Position numbers and translations under genes: made by a program | Origin: Turritopsis dohrnii | Lineage: Eukaryota; Cnidaria; Hydrozoa; Anthoathecata; Oceaniidae | NCBI GenBank assembly: GCA_027922465.2 | Contig: BQMF02000023.1 | Coordinates: 310,001 to 374,000, forward strand | Direction of reading: 5' to 3' | Length of the DNA stretch: 64,000 bases | Notes under the pieces: generated by a model | Told to the model about the DNA's origin: nothing | The model's database searches: none | Seen by the model: the letters and a program-made list of their open reading frames with translations, nothing else | Shown here: one piece after another, positions 50,350-60,180 of the stretch | Layout of the letters: every line of letters begins with the position of its first letter | Position numbering within the stretch: position 1 is the first letter of the stretch

Positions 50350-51885
50350 TTTTTTTTTTTTTTTTCTGCTGTCCAAACCTAGCGGTTTTTTGAAATTTCG
50401 TGTGTGCGCTTACATGAAACTTATGCTTACCACGCATGTGAGGGTAGAAACCATTTTAAATTTTCTAAAGTTTCTTGAAAATGATAGATATGGGTATCTG
50501 AAGATAAAAAAAGAATTTTCATAGAAGAAACTTATAATTATCTTGAACTATGATCATTCTTTTCTAATTAAAAAGAAGTTTTCAACGTTTTGTAAACAGA
50601 AGAGTCAAAAAGAAAAAGGTATATAGCTATTTGTTTGTTTTTATAGAGAAATGTTTTGATATTCTTTAAGCCTGCTAAATTCAAAACATCTTCGTTTGTT
50701 TTGTATATGAGCTGTTACGCTTTTAAGCTCTGGATACTTTGGCTCAGCTTAGTTTCCTCTTCAGCTCCAACATAGAAAATTTGTGTCTACCCTGCTTGTT
50801 TTATTTTTTGATCAGTTTTTAAGTTTATACTGTCAATGTCCCTTATTACGAGTGACTAATCACAATAGCAAATTAAAACATCTGTAAAACAACCGTCTGT
50901 AAATTCAAAGGATACATCATGTAACAATACAAAACTTTCCTTTCAGTTATATATATAATTATGTTATGTGTGTGCTTTAGAACATATATATAACTGTTAA
51001 TGATCAAAATTATTGTTTACTTTTTGTGTTTGAAATATTGATAATTCCATTTGTAATTAAGAAGATTGGCGGTACATATCAAATGCTTAAAGAACATGAT
51101 TTACATACGCAATCACTGTAATATCCGAAAAAATCAATATAAACTTAATATTATTTCGTACCCCCAAAATAAAGGATGTTTTATGTCATTCAGATGTAGT
51201 TAAGTTTATCAGTGGTGTGTATACGTATACAATAAAGTTTCGCATAGTGTCAACTACACTTTCGCAATGCCCTTGGGTGTATATGAAATCAGAGATGCAA
51301 TGTTATGTCGTAAAAATCATTCAAACTTTTTTTGAATTTCTTCAAGAATTTTTATAAACAGGTCATGAATGACAACTCAGAATGTTTGTAAGTGCTTTCC
51401 ATATTGCTAATCAAACTAAAACAAACTACAACAGTTATAATGTTGGTTTAGGTCTATGTGGATGTATTTTGCATGACCAAAATCTGCATGCATTTTTGTG
51501 CTTGTAATTTAGGAAGTCTGCTAGGAAGATTGACACCAAGTATCAAATTCAGAAATTGAGATTTTTTACAGTTTATGAGTTACGTGCATATACATTGTGA
51601 TATCTGAAAGGATCAATATATCCTTGATATTATTTCTTATCAACAAAATAAAGAATATTTAATGTTATTCAGATGTAATCCAGTTTATTGGCAGTATATA
51701 TATTATAAGTCTCACATAGTGTCACTTATCTTTTGACAATGTCCCAGGGATTATATACATTAGAAATGTGATTTTTTATTTTGGAAATCATATAACCTTT
51801 TTCAAATATGTCATATGCTTTTTCTTTCATATTTCAGCAGATTTTGGCAGAAATCCTTTTGCCTGTTAAGGCATCTTGTTTTATT
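50350..51885 (-). mobile_element. Poly(A)-ended repeat unit (inverted copy of 61769-63385)
   Basis: On the minus strand the unit starts ACAAGATGCCTTAACAGGCA at 51880 and ends CGCTAGGTTTGGACAGCAG followed by a run of A (a T run at 50345-50362 on the plus strand). The whole 1.5-kb body matches the plus-strand unit at 61769-63385 with high identity. A 100-bp insertion at 62760-62860 distinguishes the other copy. There is no long ORF. The small ORF at 50336-50524 is conserved in both copies only because the DNA is. Confidence 0.8.
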
Positions 51886-51959
51886 TATAATCTCACTTCA
51901 AGATTTAAATAGAATGAATTTATTCGGACTGTCATTTATTTTATAGTTTTTCAAACGTT

Positions 51960-52261
51960 CGCATGGTGAAACATTTTGGTTCAATCTCCGAAACAACGAC
52001 GAAAATTTATACAACAAAGCTACCAACACTCGTAATATTGCTAGAAAGTTACTTAAATGTGAACTAGATTTAGAATTTCTAACTACTTGCCGTAATACTG
52101 ACTTTTATCCAGGGTTTACACGATGGAAGACGTTGTTGATAAAAGAGGCTTTAAATATTAAACAAAAAAAACCTCTTCTGAACAGTGGTCTAATGGCCTC
52201 TAAAGAACTGGAACTTTTTCAGCATATATACGCCTGTAATTTTGCTCATATGTTACTCTGA
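51960..52261 (+). pseudogene. Penelope-like element ORF fragment
   Basis: The frame reads NNDENLYNKATNTRNIARKL, LDLEFLTTCRNTDFYPGF, then KEALNIKQKKPLLNSG. An N-terminal 'KLxxxLxFLxxCRxxxxxPxF' helix pair is common in Penelope-like reverse-transcriptase ORFs. The frame stops at 52259-52261, inside the second terminal repeat. No RT or GIY-YIG domain is present, so this is a short relic. Confidence 0.45.
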
Positions 52262-52316
52262 TGATGACTTCGCGAAAGTCGAAATATAACATATAACAAC
52301 AAACTCATTTTTGTTT
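52216..52316 (+). repeat. Penelope-type terminal repeat with hammerhead-like core, copy 2
   Basis: Near-identical to 50199-50302. CTGATGA at 52258-52264, hairpin GACTT/AAGTC, GAAA at 52281-52284. The loop differs (CGCG against CGTG) while the stem is unchanged. Confidence 0.55.
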
Positions 52317-52700
52317 TATTTATAATCTCACTTCAAGATTTAAATAGAATGAATTTATTCGGACTCTCATTTATTTTATAGTATTTCAAACTGTCGTATG
52401 GTAAAACATTATGCCCTTACAGGCAAAAGGATTTCTGCAAAATCAGCTAAAGCTATTTTATGAAATGTTTGAAGTTCGGGGAAACAAAGAAATGATCTTT
52501 GAATGAAATTTCAAAAGAAAAAAGCAAAAACAAAGCCGGTTGTAAAGTATTTCTTGCTTTCGCAGAAATCCAAAAAATAAGATGAGTTAGTTACTTCAGA
52601 ATTGTTGAGGGTTGAATTATAAGGACGACATGCCACAAAATATATAACAGCAGTAAAAAATTAAACCTAAAAAGTCATTCAGAATAGAACGTATACTTAC

Positions 52701-52770
52701 GATGAGTTAAAAACAGGATCAATATAATATAAAAGAAACTGTTTACGCACATCACTTTTCTCGCAAGCAT
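52701..52770 (-). CDS. Signal-peptide first exon of the beta-helix membrane gene
   Basis: ATG at 52768-52770 opens 23 codons (MLARKVMCVNSFFYIILILF and a short tail), a clear signal peptide with a basic start and a hydrophobic core. A GTAAGT donor follows at 52700. It ends in phase 1, which fits the acceptor at 48514-48515 (joining as R-C-V-K-V-L-I-N-G). The 4.2-kb intron between holds the elements listed above. Confidence 0.7.
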
Positions 52771-52968
52771 TTTACCATATAAAACTGGAACAAATAATGC
52801 CATGTCTCTTTATACTTATTACCTAAAATAAACAGGATACCCCTATATTATTTTTGCTTTAGCCATCACCCTATAATCGAAAAAAATCGATTATTTTATT
52901 TCAAAAAAAAGCAAAAAAAATATATGTATGTTGCCATAAAAATTTATTATTTGGTACAAGAATGTTTT

Positions 52969-53290
52969 AAATTTAGTCATAATTTATTACATGTTTACTG
53001 TAATTTGTTTACACAAACTGTTTTCATCTTTTTTCAAAATAGGCTTCTTAATTATTCATGAAAGCAAATGCGAAAGTCGTCTCTTAAGGCGGTTTTCCAC
53101 TTCAATAAAATTTTCCGCGGACAGGAACGGACAAGAAAATTGGCACAATATTTTAAATTTACTCATAATTTATTTCATGTTTATTGTAAATTGTTTACAC
53201 AAACTATTTTCAACATGTTTAAAAAGACTATGATCTTTTTCCACAATAGACTTCTTAATTAGTCATGAAAGCAAGTGTCGTCTCTTTTAT
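52969..53290. repeat. Two-copy tandem duplication, 185-bp period
   Basis: AAATTTAGTCATAATTTATT...AGTCGTCTCTT recurs, diverged, from 53154. Shared landmarks are TTGTTTACACAAACT and TTCATGAAAGCAA. The segment between the copies (53094-53153) is single. Non-coding. Confidence 0.75.
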
Positions 53291-53493
53291 ATACTTTATC
53301 TTTTTTTAGAGAAGTAAGAATACTCACAAACGCAGAAAAGGAAAAATGCCTCGATAGCTTGATCCAGAGATGACAGAAGCTTATTTAAGGTGACAAGGAG
53401 AACGTAGCGAGCGAAAGATTTGCAGGTACAGCTGGGAGTTTGCAAAGTAAATGCACTAGTACACCAGTCGAAATCCGCCACTTCTCCTTTGCA

Positions 53494-53795
53494 TTAATAG
53501 GATATGTTTACGTTGAGGTGGAAGAAAAAATCTTTTGGGACAAAAAAATCAGTTTGAGTTGAAAGTGTTTTATATATTGATTGATGAGGTTTTATGGAGA
53601 TGATGTCTGAAGCTGTGGTGTTCTCATGTGAGTCACTATCATCCATAAAGTATGTGCACATGCTTTTCGAAGCCCTTCCCTCCGACTCCATCCTACGTAT
53701 TAATGTACGCAAAGCAGACATCCCCTCTTTATACCAGGGATTTAACATTGTCTTTTTTAAAATTTCATTTGCTTGGATAGACTTTTGACGTCTAG
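53494..53795 (-). CDS. Possible unidentified exon
   Basis: The minus-strand frame, open from about 53795 to a stop at 53494, reads RQKSIQANEILKKTMLNPWY, SALRTLIRRMESEGRASKS, then a polar tail with FMDDSDSHENTTAS. Composition and the basic/acidic helix look protein-like, and a possible acceptor (GCCGCTAG) lies just upstream. I recognise no family, and no partner exon was found. It could be a chance ORF. Confidence 0.25.
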
Positions 53796-54195
53796 CGGCA
53801 AAATCTCATGGCTACTTGTTTCTTTTTGAAAATAAAGATGAATTATCAAGGTTGTTTCAGCATACGTTTTAGTTACTGTTCAATTACTTGCAGATTAAGT
53901 TGTGGTTTGAAGAACAAATTTTTGATTTTGACACTGATTTTTCGGTCTGTGATAACATCTGTGCCGAATTACCCAAAGACTTTCGGCTTTGACTGTAGGT
54001 TTTCCAATCTTTTTTTATCATATTGATCTCTCCATCATCGACTTTTCCACGATAATTTTCCAATCGGTATGAGACAGAGAATCTATCTCTTGAACCTATC
54101 ATGCAAATGAGTTGCGATGTTAGGAGATTAAGACAAAGTTTTGCTCTTATCCAAGTTTTGATGACACTCGCCTGTTATCTCTTAAACTCTTTTTT

Positions 54196-54545
54196 TTAGC
54201 AAGCTTTTCTGCAAGTCTGTTGCAGAATGACTAACATTCCTAAGACATTCCTCTGAAGGATGTGAACACCAGTGGTGTTCCCTGATCGGCATGATTTATT
54301 CGGTTCACACAGCAACGTTTTATTTTGTTGTTCATTGCTTCGATGAGCGGATTTCAGAGTTTGGTAGACTTTGGCCGTTGGGTTGAAAACCTTTACGTCA
54401 AAGTAAGTCATTTGTCTCCCTGTCCACAATCCTCGCGCTGCAACATCTACTCTTGTTTCGGCCGATGTTATCGCTGATTTCAGCAGTAAAAAGAATAACG
54501 AACACAATTTATTTAAAAGCTTTTCGGCTTACACCATCTTCAGTA
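54196..54545 (-). pseudogene. Transposon protein fragment with hammerhead-like tail motif
   Basis: The frame contains ETRVDVAARGLWTGRQMTYF, DVKVFNPTAKVYQTLKS and a following H/N-rich helix. The order 'RxDxxARGxW...FDxRVFxPxA' is common in uncharacterised proteins linked to repeats in cnidarians and fishes. Upstream, at 54522-54543, the minus strand has CTGAAGA...GAAA with a GG/CC stem, again like a hammerhead core. Broken at both ends. Confidence 0.45.
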
Positions 54546-54999
54546 AAAACATAATTTGGCAGTTGTTTTCCAGTTAGTTCCTGTAGAACTGGCTCAGTTC
54601 TTACGTGTCTCCATACTTCTGATATACGATAAAATTTCTGCAGTAAGTTCTCTTACTTTGCAACTAAGCCTCCTTTTGGACATGAAAGTGCGTGTTCCAC
54701 AGTGAACGAGGCTCCACATACACAATGTGTACATAGCCTTATCTGAATATTAAAGCGAATATACACTGCGTCCTAAAATGATTGTTTGTCTAACTTGATG
54801 TTTGGTTTTCCGTGGATGCTTCTAGAGCTCTTAAACGAGTTGGTTCAGTTCCTTTACCTGTAGATGATTTCACAGAATTGTTGAGACTTCCTAAACGAGT
54901 GTTATAACTTCAAAACATTTTTAATGACGTTACAACTTTGACTATGGTTTTATAGGAAACAAGAAGCTGAACAGTTTACACATAATACACATAATAAGT

Positions 55000-55082
55000 C
55001 ACTGCGACGAAGTGCATCTCCATTGAAATGCTATGTAGCTATATTTGTGTGCCATTCTATAAAGATGTACTCCCCCGCAGAT
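55000..55082. repeat. 68-bp palindromic repeat, extended copy
   Basis: CACTGCGACGAAGTGCATCT and, inverted, CTGCGGGGGAGTACATCTTT bracket a longer, diverged centre. Same family as 44079-44146. Confidence 0.6.
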
Positions 55083-55340
55083 GTATGATTTTATTACAAA
55101 CAAAAAGCTGAACAGCATCAACACAATAGCAAAAAAACTTATCATAGCCGATGGAGATTAAAATTCGTAACGACGGTTTTCCACTAAGCGGCTTAGAATG
55201 CGCTGATTGAGGCAGCCATTGTTTTTAAAGAGTGGCCGATGAATAATCCGCTATGCGCATTTTCATCGAATGATCTCATAGACATAAGCTTCACTGATGC
55301 CAATGTACATTTAAAATGGATTCCTAAGTGTAAATAATGT

Positions 55341-55881
55341 TACCGTAAATGACGGAATTAGCGCCCCAAGCCGAATAACCGGCCCTTCCTGAATGACCGT
55401 CCCGGGATAAGGGTATTTTTTTCCAATTAGCGGCTCTGCCCGAATAACCTACCCCTAGAACAAAAGGGGTGGATTCTTCGCCATATAGTCATCAGCAAGG
55501 GCGCTTATTTGAAGCAAGTGAAAACCATCTTCCTGTTTTTTCGGCCCCACAACCAAAGCTTTATTTTTCATAACATAGGCAAAAGAGTTCGATTGGTATA
55601 TGACAATCGAGAGTTCCATCGTTTTAAAGATCTCCAATTGAATGCTGGTTATGACTTAAAGCTTCTTCTCGGTTGTCTTTTTTGCGATCACACTTTTCCT
55701 GATTTCATTATTTCGGACGTTATTTTAAGAAAGAAAAATATTGAAAAAATGCATTTTCCTTCTTATGAAATGAAGATATTATAAGCGGCTTGGTTTGAAT
55801 AACCGCCCTTGCCGAATAAGCGCCCTCGCTAAAATCATTTTAAATAAGCACCCCTTTCGCTAATTTCGTCATTTCCTAAGA
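55341..55881. mobile_element. TIR element with AGCGCC/CCGCCC motifs
   Basis: Left TACCGTAAATGACGGAATTA and right, reverse-complemented TTAGGAAATGACGAAATTA, both followed by GCG. Arms are filled with AATAACCGCCC and AATAAGCGCCC motifs. Small ORFs in the 300-bp centre (for example 55509-55784) have no recognisable domain. Probably related to the TA-flanked MITEs at 22870 and 42569. Confidence 0.65.
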
Positions 55882-56653
55882 AGTAAAAGAAACTAAAGAA
55901 ATATGCAGAACTGGAGCAATGGCTACGTATTTTATATGGTCGTGTTTAGAATGTATAGGCCATCGTAGGTCACACGACTAGCTTATGTACAGGTATGTCG
56001 GAAATAGGTTTTGTGTCGGAAATAGTTTTTGGGGCAAATAAACAATAATGGCGCAACTACTATAGTGACTATAACTACTAAAGTGTGAGAATAAATCTCT
56101 GGAAGAAATCTTTTGCTGCTCTTTAATTTTTCCGTGTTTTTAACCAACCCGTGTTTGTTATTTTTGTTAAGAATATATTTTCCATGTTTCCTCCCTCTTT
56201 TACTGTTGCAGTTTATCTAATATGCCCCGTTCAGCTTCACTCAGGCTCACATTTGAAGAATTATCAAGAATCATAAGGCTTAAGTCAGTTTATGTAAAAT
56301 TCTTTTAAAGGGTTGGGAAATGGATGAGTTCTCGTGTAGTAGCAGCGAAGATGAAAGCAGCAGTGTATCTTTATTGTTTTTTTGTAGAAAATGGTGAGGA
56401 AAATCCTGCCTTCATACGAAGGAGAAGAACATCCGCAAGAACATTATTTCCTTAAAAGCTTCAATAATAAAAAACATTCTTTTCTTTTCAACATCCATCT
56501 TGTTGATGAGTCACACATACAAAAAAAAACTTTCACAAAAATTAAAGATCTCTCTGCTCGTTTGCCGCATGGATTTCTAGAGTTGAACAAACAAGAGTCA
56601 CATGGTGCAAACGGTAGCAGCAAAACTACTTGTCGTGAAAAACAGGCATCGTG
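55882..56653. other. No gene recognised
   Basis: A Ser-coding AGCAGC stretch lies near 56340. The ORF at 56391-56702 runs into the element at 56660 and has no recognisable domain. Confidence 0.45.
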
Positions 56654-56989
56654 TTTTAATATGGAACGCCTTTACTGCCTTAAGTCTACGGTTTTGAGTT
56701 GAAACCACCGGTTTATCATTTCACGATGTCATAATTTTGTCATATGATGTCACTTCACCTTTCAGTGATGTAATTTTGTTATTATATGATGTCACTTTAT
56801 GCATATATGATGTTATTTCGCATCATTTGCGGTTTTTCACAATTGGTTATGTCACTTCAGCAAAATGTGATGATGTTTCATAACTACATGATGACACTTT
56901 AACGTTATGTGAGGTTGTTTCATTGTTATCTGTCAACTGAACACCCCCGGGTAAGAGTTTTCTCGTTTCTCAGATTTTTCATAAGAAAG

Positions 56990-57244
56990 ATGGCAGACAC
57001 ATCGGCGATAGAACGTGCTCTGAATGAAACACAATTGTCACAACTTGTACCGCGTTTTTTAGCAGAAAATATAGGTTTGAATGTGGTCTGTCATGTCTCG
57101 AATTGTGAACTGAGCAAATTGGGAGTCACCGCAATAGGAGATAAGATAAGACTGAGGGATATCTGTCGAAAGATGCTATCAGATTCAGCGGTACAAGTGC
57201 TGCTGCTGCTGGTAGTAATGGTAGTGGTCCTCATGCCATGGTGA
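56990..57244 (+). CDS. SAM-like domain protein encoded in the IS3EU-like element
   Basis: The ATG at 56990 opens 84 codons. Residues 5-65 read as a five-helix SAM-like module: AIERALNETQLSQLVPRFL, then a loop with NIGLNVVCHV, ELSKLGVTAIGDKIRLRDI, and CRKML. The 'LxxLGVxxxGDxxRLxxxxxxx' end is the usual SAM signature. The last 20 codons (LLLLVVMVVVLMPW) look like a wrong-frame read of an Ala/Gly/Ser linker (SAAAGSNGSGPHAM in the next frame), so a frameshift or splice near 57190 is likely. SAM domains mediate self-association or protein binding. Here it lies opposite to, and head-on with, the transposase, just inside the left arm. Its role in transposition is unknown. Confidence 0.6.
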   Translation: MADTSAIERALNETQLSQLVPRFLAENIGLNVVCHVSNCELSKLGVTAIGDKIRLRDICRKMLSDSAVQVLLLLVVMVVVLMPW

Positions 57245-57768
57245 CTATACAATAACGCCTGTATAAAAAATCTAAAACAGAATATGTTAGCTTCAGTCAA
57301 CTAAATTGGATGTATCTCGGCAAAAGTACGGTGGTTTACAATCAGTATAACATGTAGAACATTTTGTACCATGGTTTTATAGGGGGTTAAAAATCCTCAG
57401 AAAAGTTAATACTACTCTTAGCAGAAGATTTAAACCATTTCACCCTCATATTATACACGGTTAGTTGTTACAATTTCAAGAGTTTTTAGGTACATTTAAA
57501 TACCGTCATCTACATCGGAGAAAGGAATGTTGCTAAAAAAGCTGTTCAGTATTGCAAGAGTTTCCGGATCTAGCAATCATGGTGCAGAAAATATTGATAT
57601 GACCCTCTCATCAACAGATTCATCATCTGCACTGCCTTCGACTCCATAATACAAAATATTTTCCTCGTTTAGGTTTACTCCAGTGGGGTTCTTCATTTGT
57701 CCAGATATCCACAATTTTAATGGAGATGTTTTGATTGTACGCATGCGGTGATTTTCCCATGCTTTATT
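57245..57768. other. Interior of IS3EU-like element between its two ORFs
   Basis: This holds the presumed 3' ends of both convergent genes. No ORF is recognised. A minus-strand Ser-rich stretch near 57610-57650 may continue one of them by splicing. Confidence 0.4.
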
Positions 57769-58726
57769 TCATACTTTTAATTCCCAATTTATTCTGGGAA
57801 GATAAACAAAATGTAAACATGACAAGTGTATGTCACTGAAAGGATCCAAAATCCCCTGCTCTTCCAGGAAATAAAATAACTCGTAGTAATAGCTTAAAAC
57901 TCCAGTGAATACATCCCTCCACAACCTCTCAATCCGTTGATTATGGGTACTTTTCCCAGTGATCATGCTTCCCCTGTCCGTACCACGTTTCATAATCATA
58001 TAATCAGCAACAAGGATGTTTTCCATACCTTTATCTGACCTGACCCTTGATGGTAATCCAAACTCTCTAACTCCATTAATAAAACTGTTTAAAACAGTTT
58101 CAGACTTCTTGTTTGTTGAACAATCAAGAACGACAGGTAATCTGCTATATCCGTCAATTACCCCAATAATTATAAAATACCAGCGAACTAGTTTCTGATT
58201 TGTGTCAAAATGCCAAAGCTCATTTGAACCTTGGACGTTGTAAATCCGACGATGAAGGCCATTTTTCTTTCGGTGTCGTACTTCGTCATTATCAATACGC
58301 AATAAACTGTCCCCTACTCTTTGACGTTGCAATACTATTCCATTTTGCTTTAAAAATCTCGTTAAGAAACCTTTCACCACAATTAGGGAATTCATGGCAA
58401 ACTTCCTGCAAATGAGAATCAATAAATTCATCTGAAACATCACTAAACTGACGTGCAGTTATGTCATAGTCTTGAAAACATCTGTATACTGTCCTTTTGG
58501 ATATACAAAGCAATGAAGCAATCTCTTTGACATTGAATCCCTCTTCAACAAGTTCTTCCAGTACATTACGAGGGATGTTAAACTTTGGAGCTCCACCACG
58601 ATCGTTCGTTTTTTTAGCAGATTGGTTTGATCCATAAATTGAACACTTTATACGGAGATCCATCATTGTTTTCAAATTCATAAGGCCTAACTGTTGAAAT
58701 TCGGATCTAGACATCTTTGGTACCAC
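57769..58726 (-). pseudogene. Integrase-type DDE transposase (one frameshift)
   Basis: The N-terminal frame (58726-58292) has a zone with two helices and an HTH, FNVKEIASLLCISKRTVYRC, then [13 protein letters not shown]. After a single-base shift at about 58340-58355 the second frame continues [20 protein letters not shown] and the rve-like catalytic domain: first Asp in [14 protein letters not shown], second Asp in [10 protein letters not shown], and Glu in [12 protein letters not shown], with 34 residues between the last two, as in integrases. It ends [19 protein letters not shown]. Such proteins cut the element ends and join them to target DNA in the nucleus. Apart from the frameshift all catalytic residues are intact, so a slightly different copy in this genome is probably active. 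Confidence 0.85.
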
Positions 58727-59196
58727 AATATAGGGATAAAATGTGAGAAACCCAAATCTTTTAAAATTAATTTTATGATTTCTCCGTTCGCTGCCATTCT
58801 TAAAATATAAGCGCGCAAACTATAGCTACAGAGGAAACAGAAAAACTCTTCACCGGGGAGGGTTTCAACGCTCCCTCGTACTATAATGATGAAAAGTCGT
58901 ATAATGAACTTCAGTTGTCAGATGACAATGAAACAACCTCACATAACGTTGAAGTGTCATCATATAATTATGAAACATCACATTTTGCTGATATGGCATA
59001 ACCTAATTATGAAAAAACCGCATATGATGCGAAATAACATCATATATCCATAAAGTGACATCATATAATAACAAAATTACATCACCGAAAAGTGTAGTGA
59101 CATCATATGACAAAATAATGACATCATGAAATGGTAAAACGGTGGTTCCAACTCAAAACCGTAGACTTAAGGCAGTAAAGGCGTTCCATATTTTAA

Positions 59197-60180
59197 ACTA
59201 TTAGTTGGTGTAAATAGGGTCTAATCATAAAAGACCAGCAAGTTAATTTATTAAGAGACAAAAGAATTATAGATGCGTGAGTTGTGTATAACGTATGTTT
59301 TTTTTATATGAGCTTTTTATAAGAACTTATGTAGAAAAAAACGCGTTTCTTCGAAAAAAATATATATGTTTTTAATTATAATTTCATGAAACCAAAACTG
59401 AATTCGAACAAAATAACCGATTCTTTTTTGAACTAGATCTTTCAAAGCCTGAATGTACAAAGCCAGTGTATATAGCTAACAAACGTACAGGTTAATAAAA
59501 AGGTCTAAACTGAACTTTACTAACAAGAAATACATATCTACTTTCAAGTACCAAAGTACATTCAGTACCATAAGTAACTAAAAGTCCCAGTTTTATGTAG
59601 ACCTATCTTATTAATATATCCGTTCGCTCATAGATTATATGATAAAATATCAAATAAAACGCTTTAAATGTTTGAGATGTTAAAACCTTCGAAAATTCAG
59701 GCTGCGTTCTCTCGTTCATAAGAATTTATGTTGAGTTTTTCAAGTCCTGAAGGCCAGCGGATCGGTTTCTTGCCTTTTCGACACAGGGATGGCAGCGCTA
59801 TCGCCATTGAGTATAGTCTTTCGGAAAATTCCCGTGTCGGTATTCACGGCACCTACGATGGCCTATACATTCTAAACACGACCATTTTATATCAAAATTT
59901 GAGTTTTTACGTAGAAATACGAAAAGAGATAGAATAACATCTGTTAATTTATGCATGTTTTTCTATTGAAAAAGTGATTTTACATCCGCGTGTACTCGAT
60001 CCAGTGTCTATGTCAACAAAATCATAAAATTAAGATCACGTGATTTGAAAGTGATCTTTGGTGTTTGAAGGTCTACTCTTTGTATTTATAGAAATGTCGC
60101 TGCTACCGTAATAAAAAGTAAGTCAGTATCTTAACAAAATAATGGCGGAAATATGGCGAAATAAAACGAAAACGAAACAA
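59197..60180. other. No gene recognised
   Basis: AT-rich. A short plus-strand ORF at 59728-59937 (IEYSLSENSRVGIHGTYDGL) looks protein-like but lacks recognisable motifs and partner exons. Confidence 0.4.

Larger units (their letters stand above)
56660..59190. mobile_element. IS3EU-like DNA transposon, nearly intact
   Basis: The ends TATGGAACGCCTTTACTGCC are perfect inverted repeats, flanked by TTTTAA at 56654-56659 and 59191-59196. The inverted arms run about 270-290 bp each with high identity and hold tandem ATATGATGTCACTT-like units. The 1.9-kb interior carries a SAM-like ORF on the plus strand and an integrase-type transposase on the minus strand. From memory of the superfamily, IS3EU elements have 5'-TAY termini and 6-bp duplications, which fits; a database comparison was not possible. 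One frameshift in the transposase suggests recent loss of function. Confidence 0.85.
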
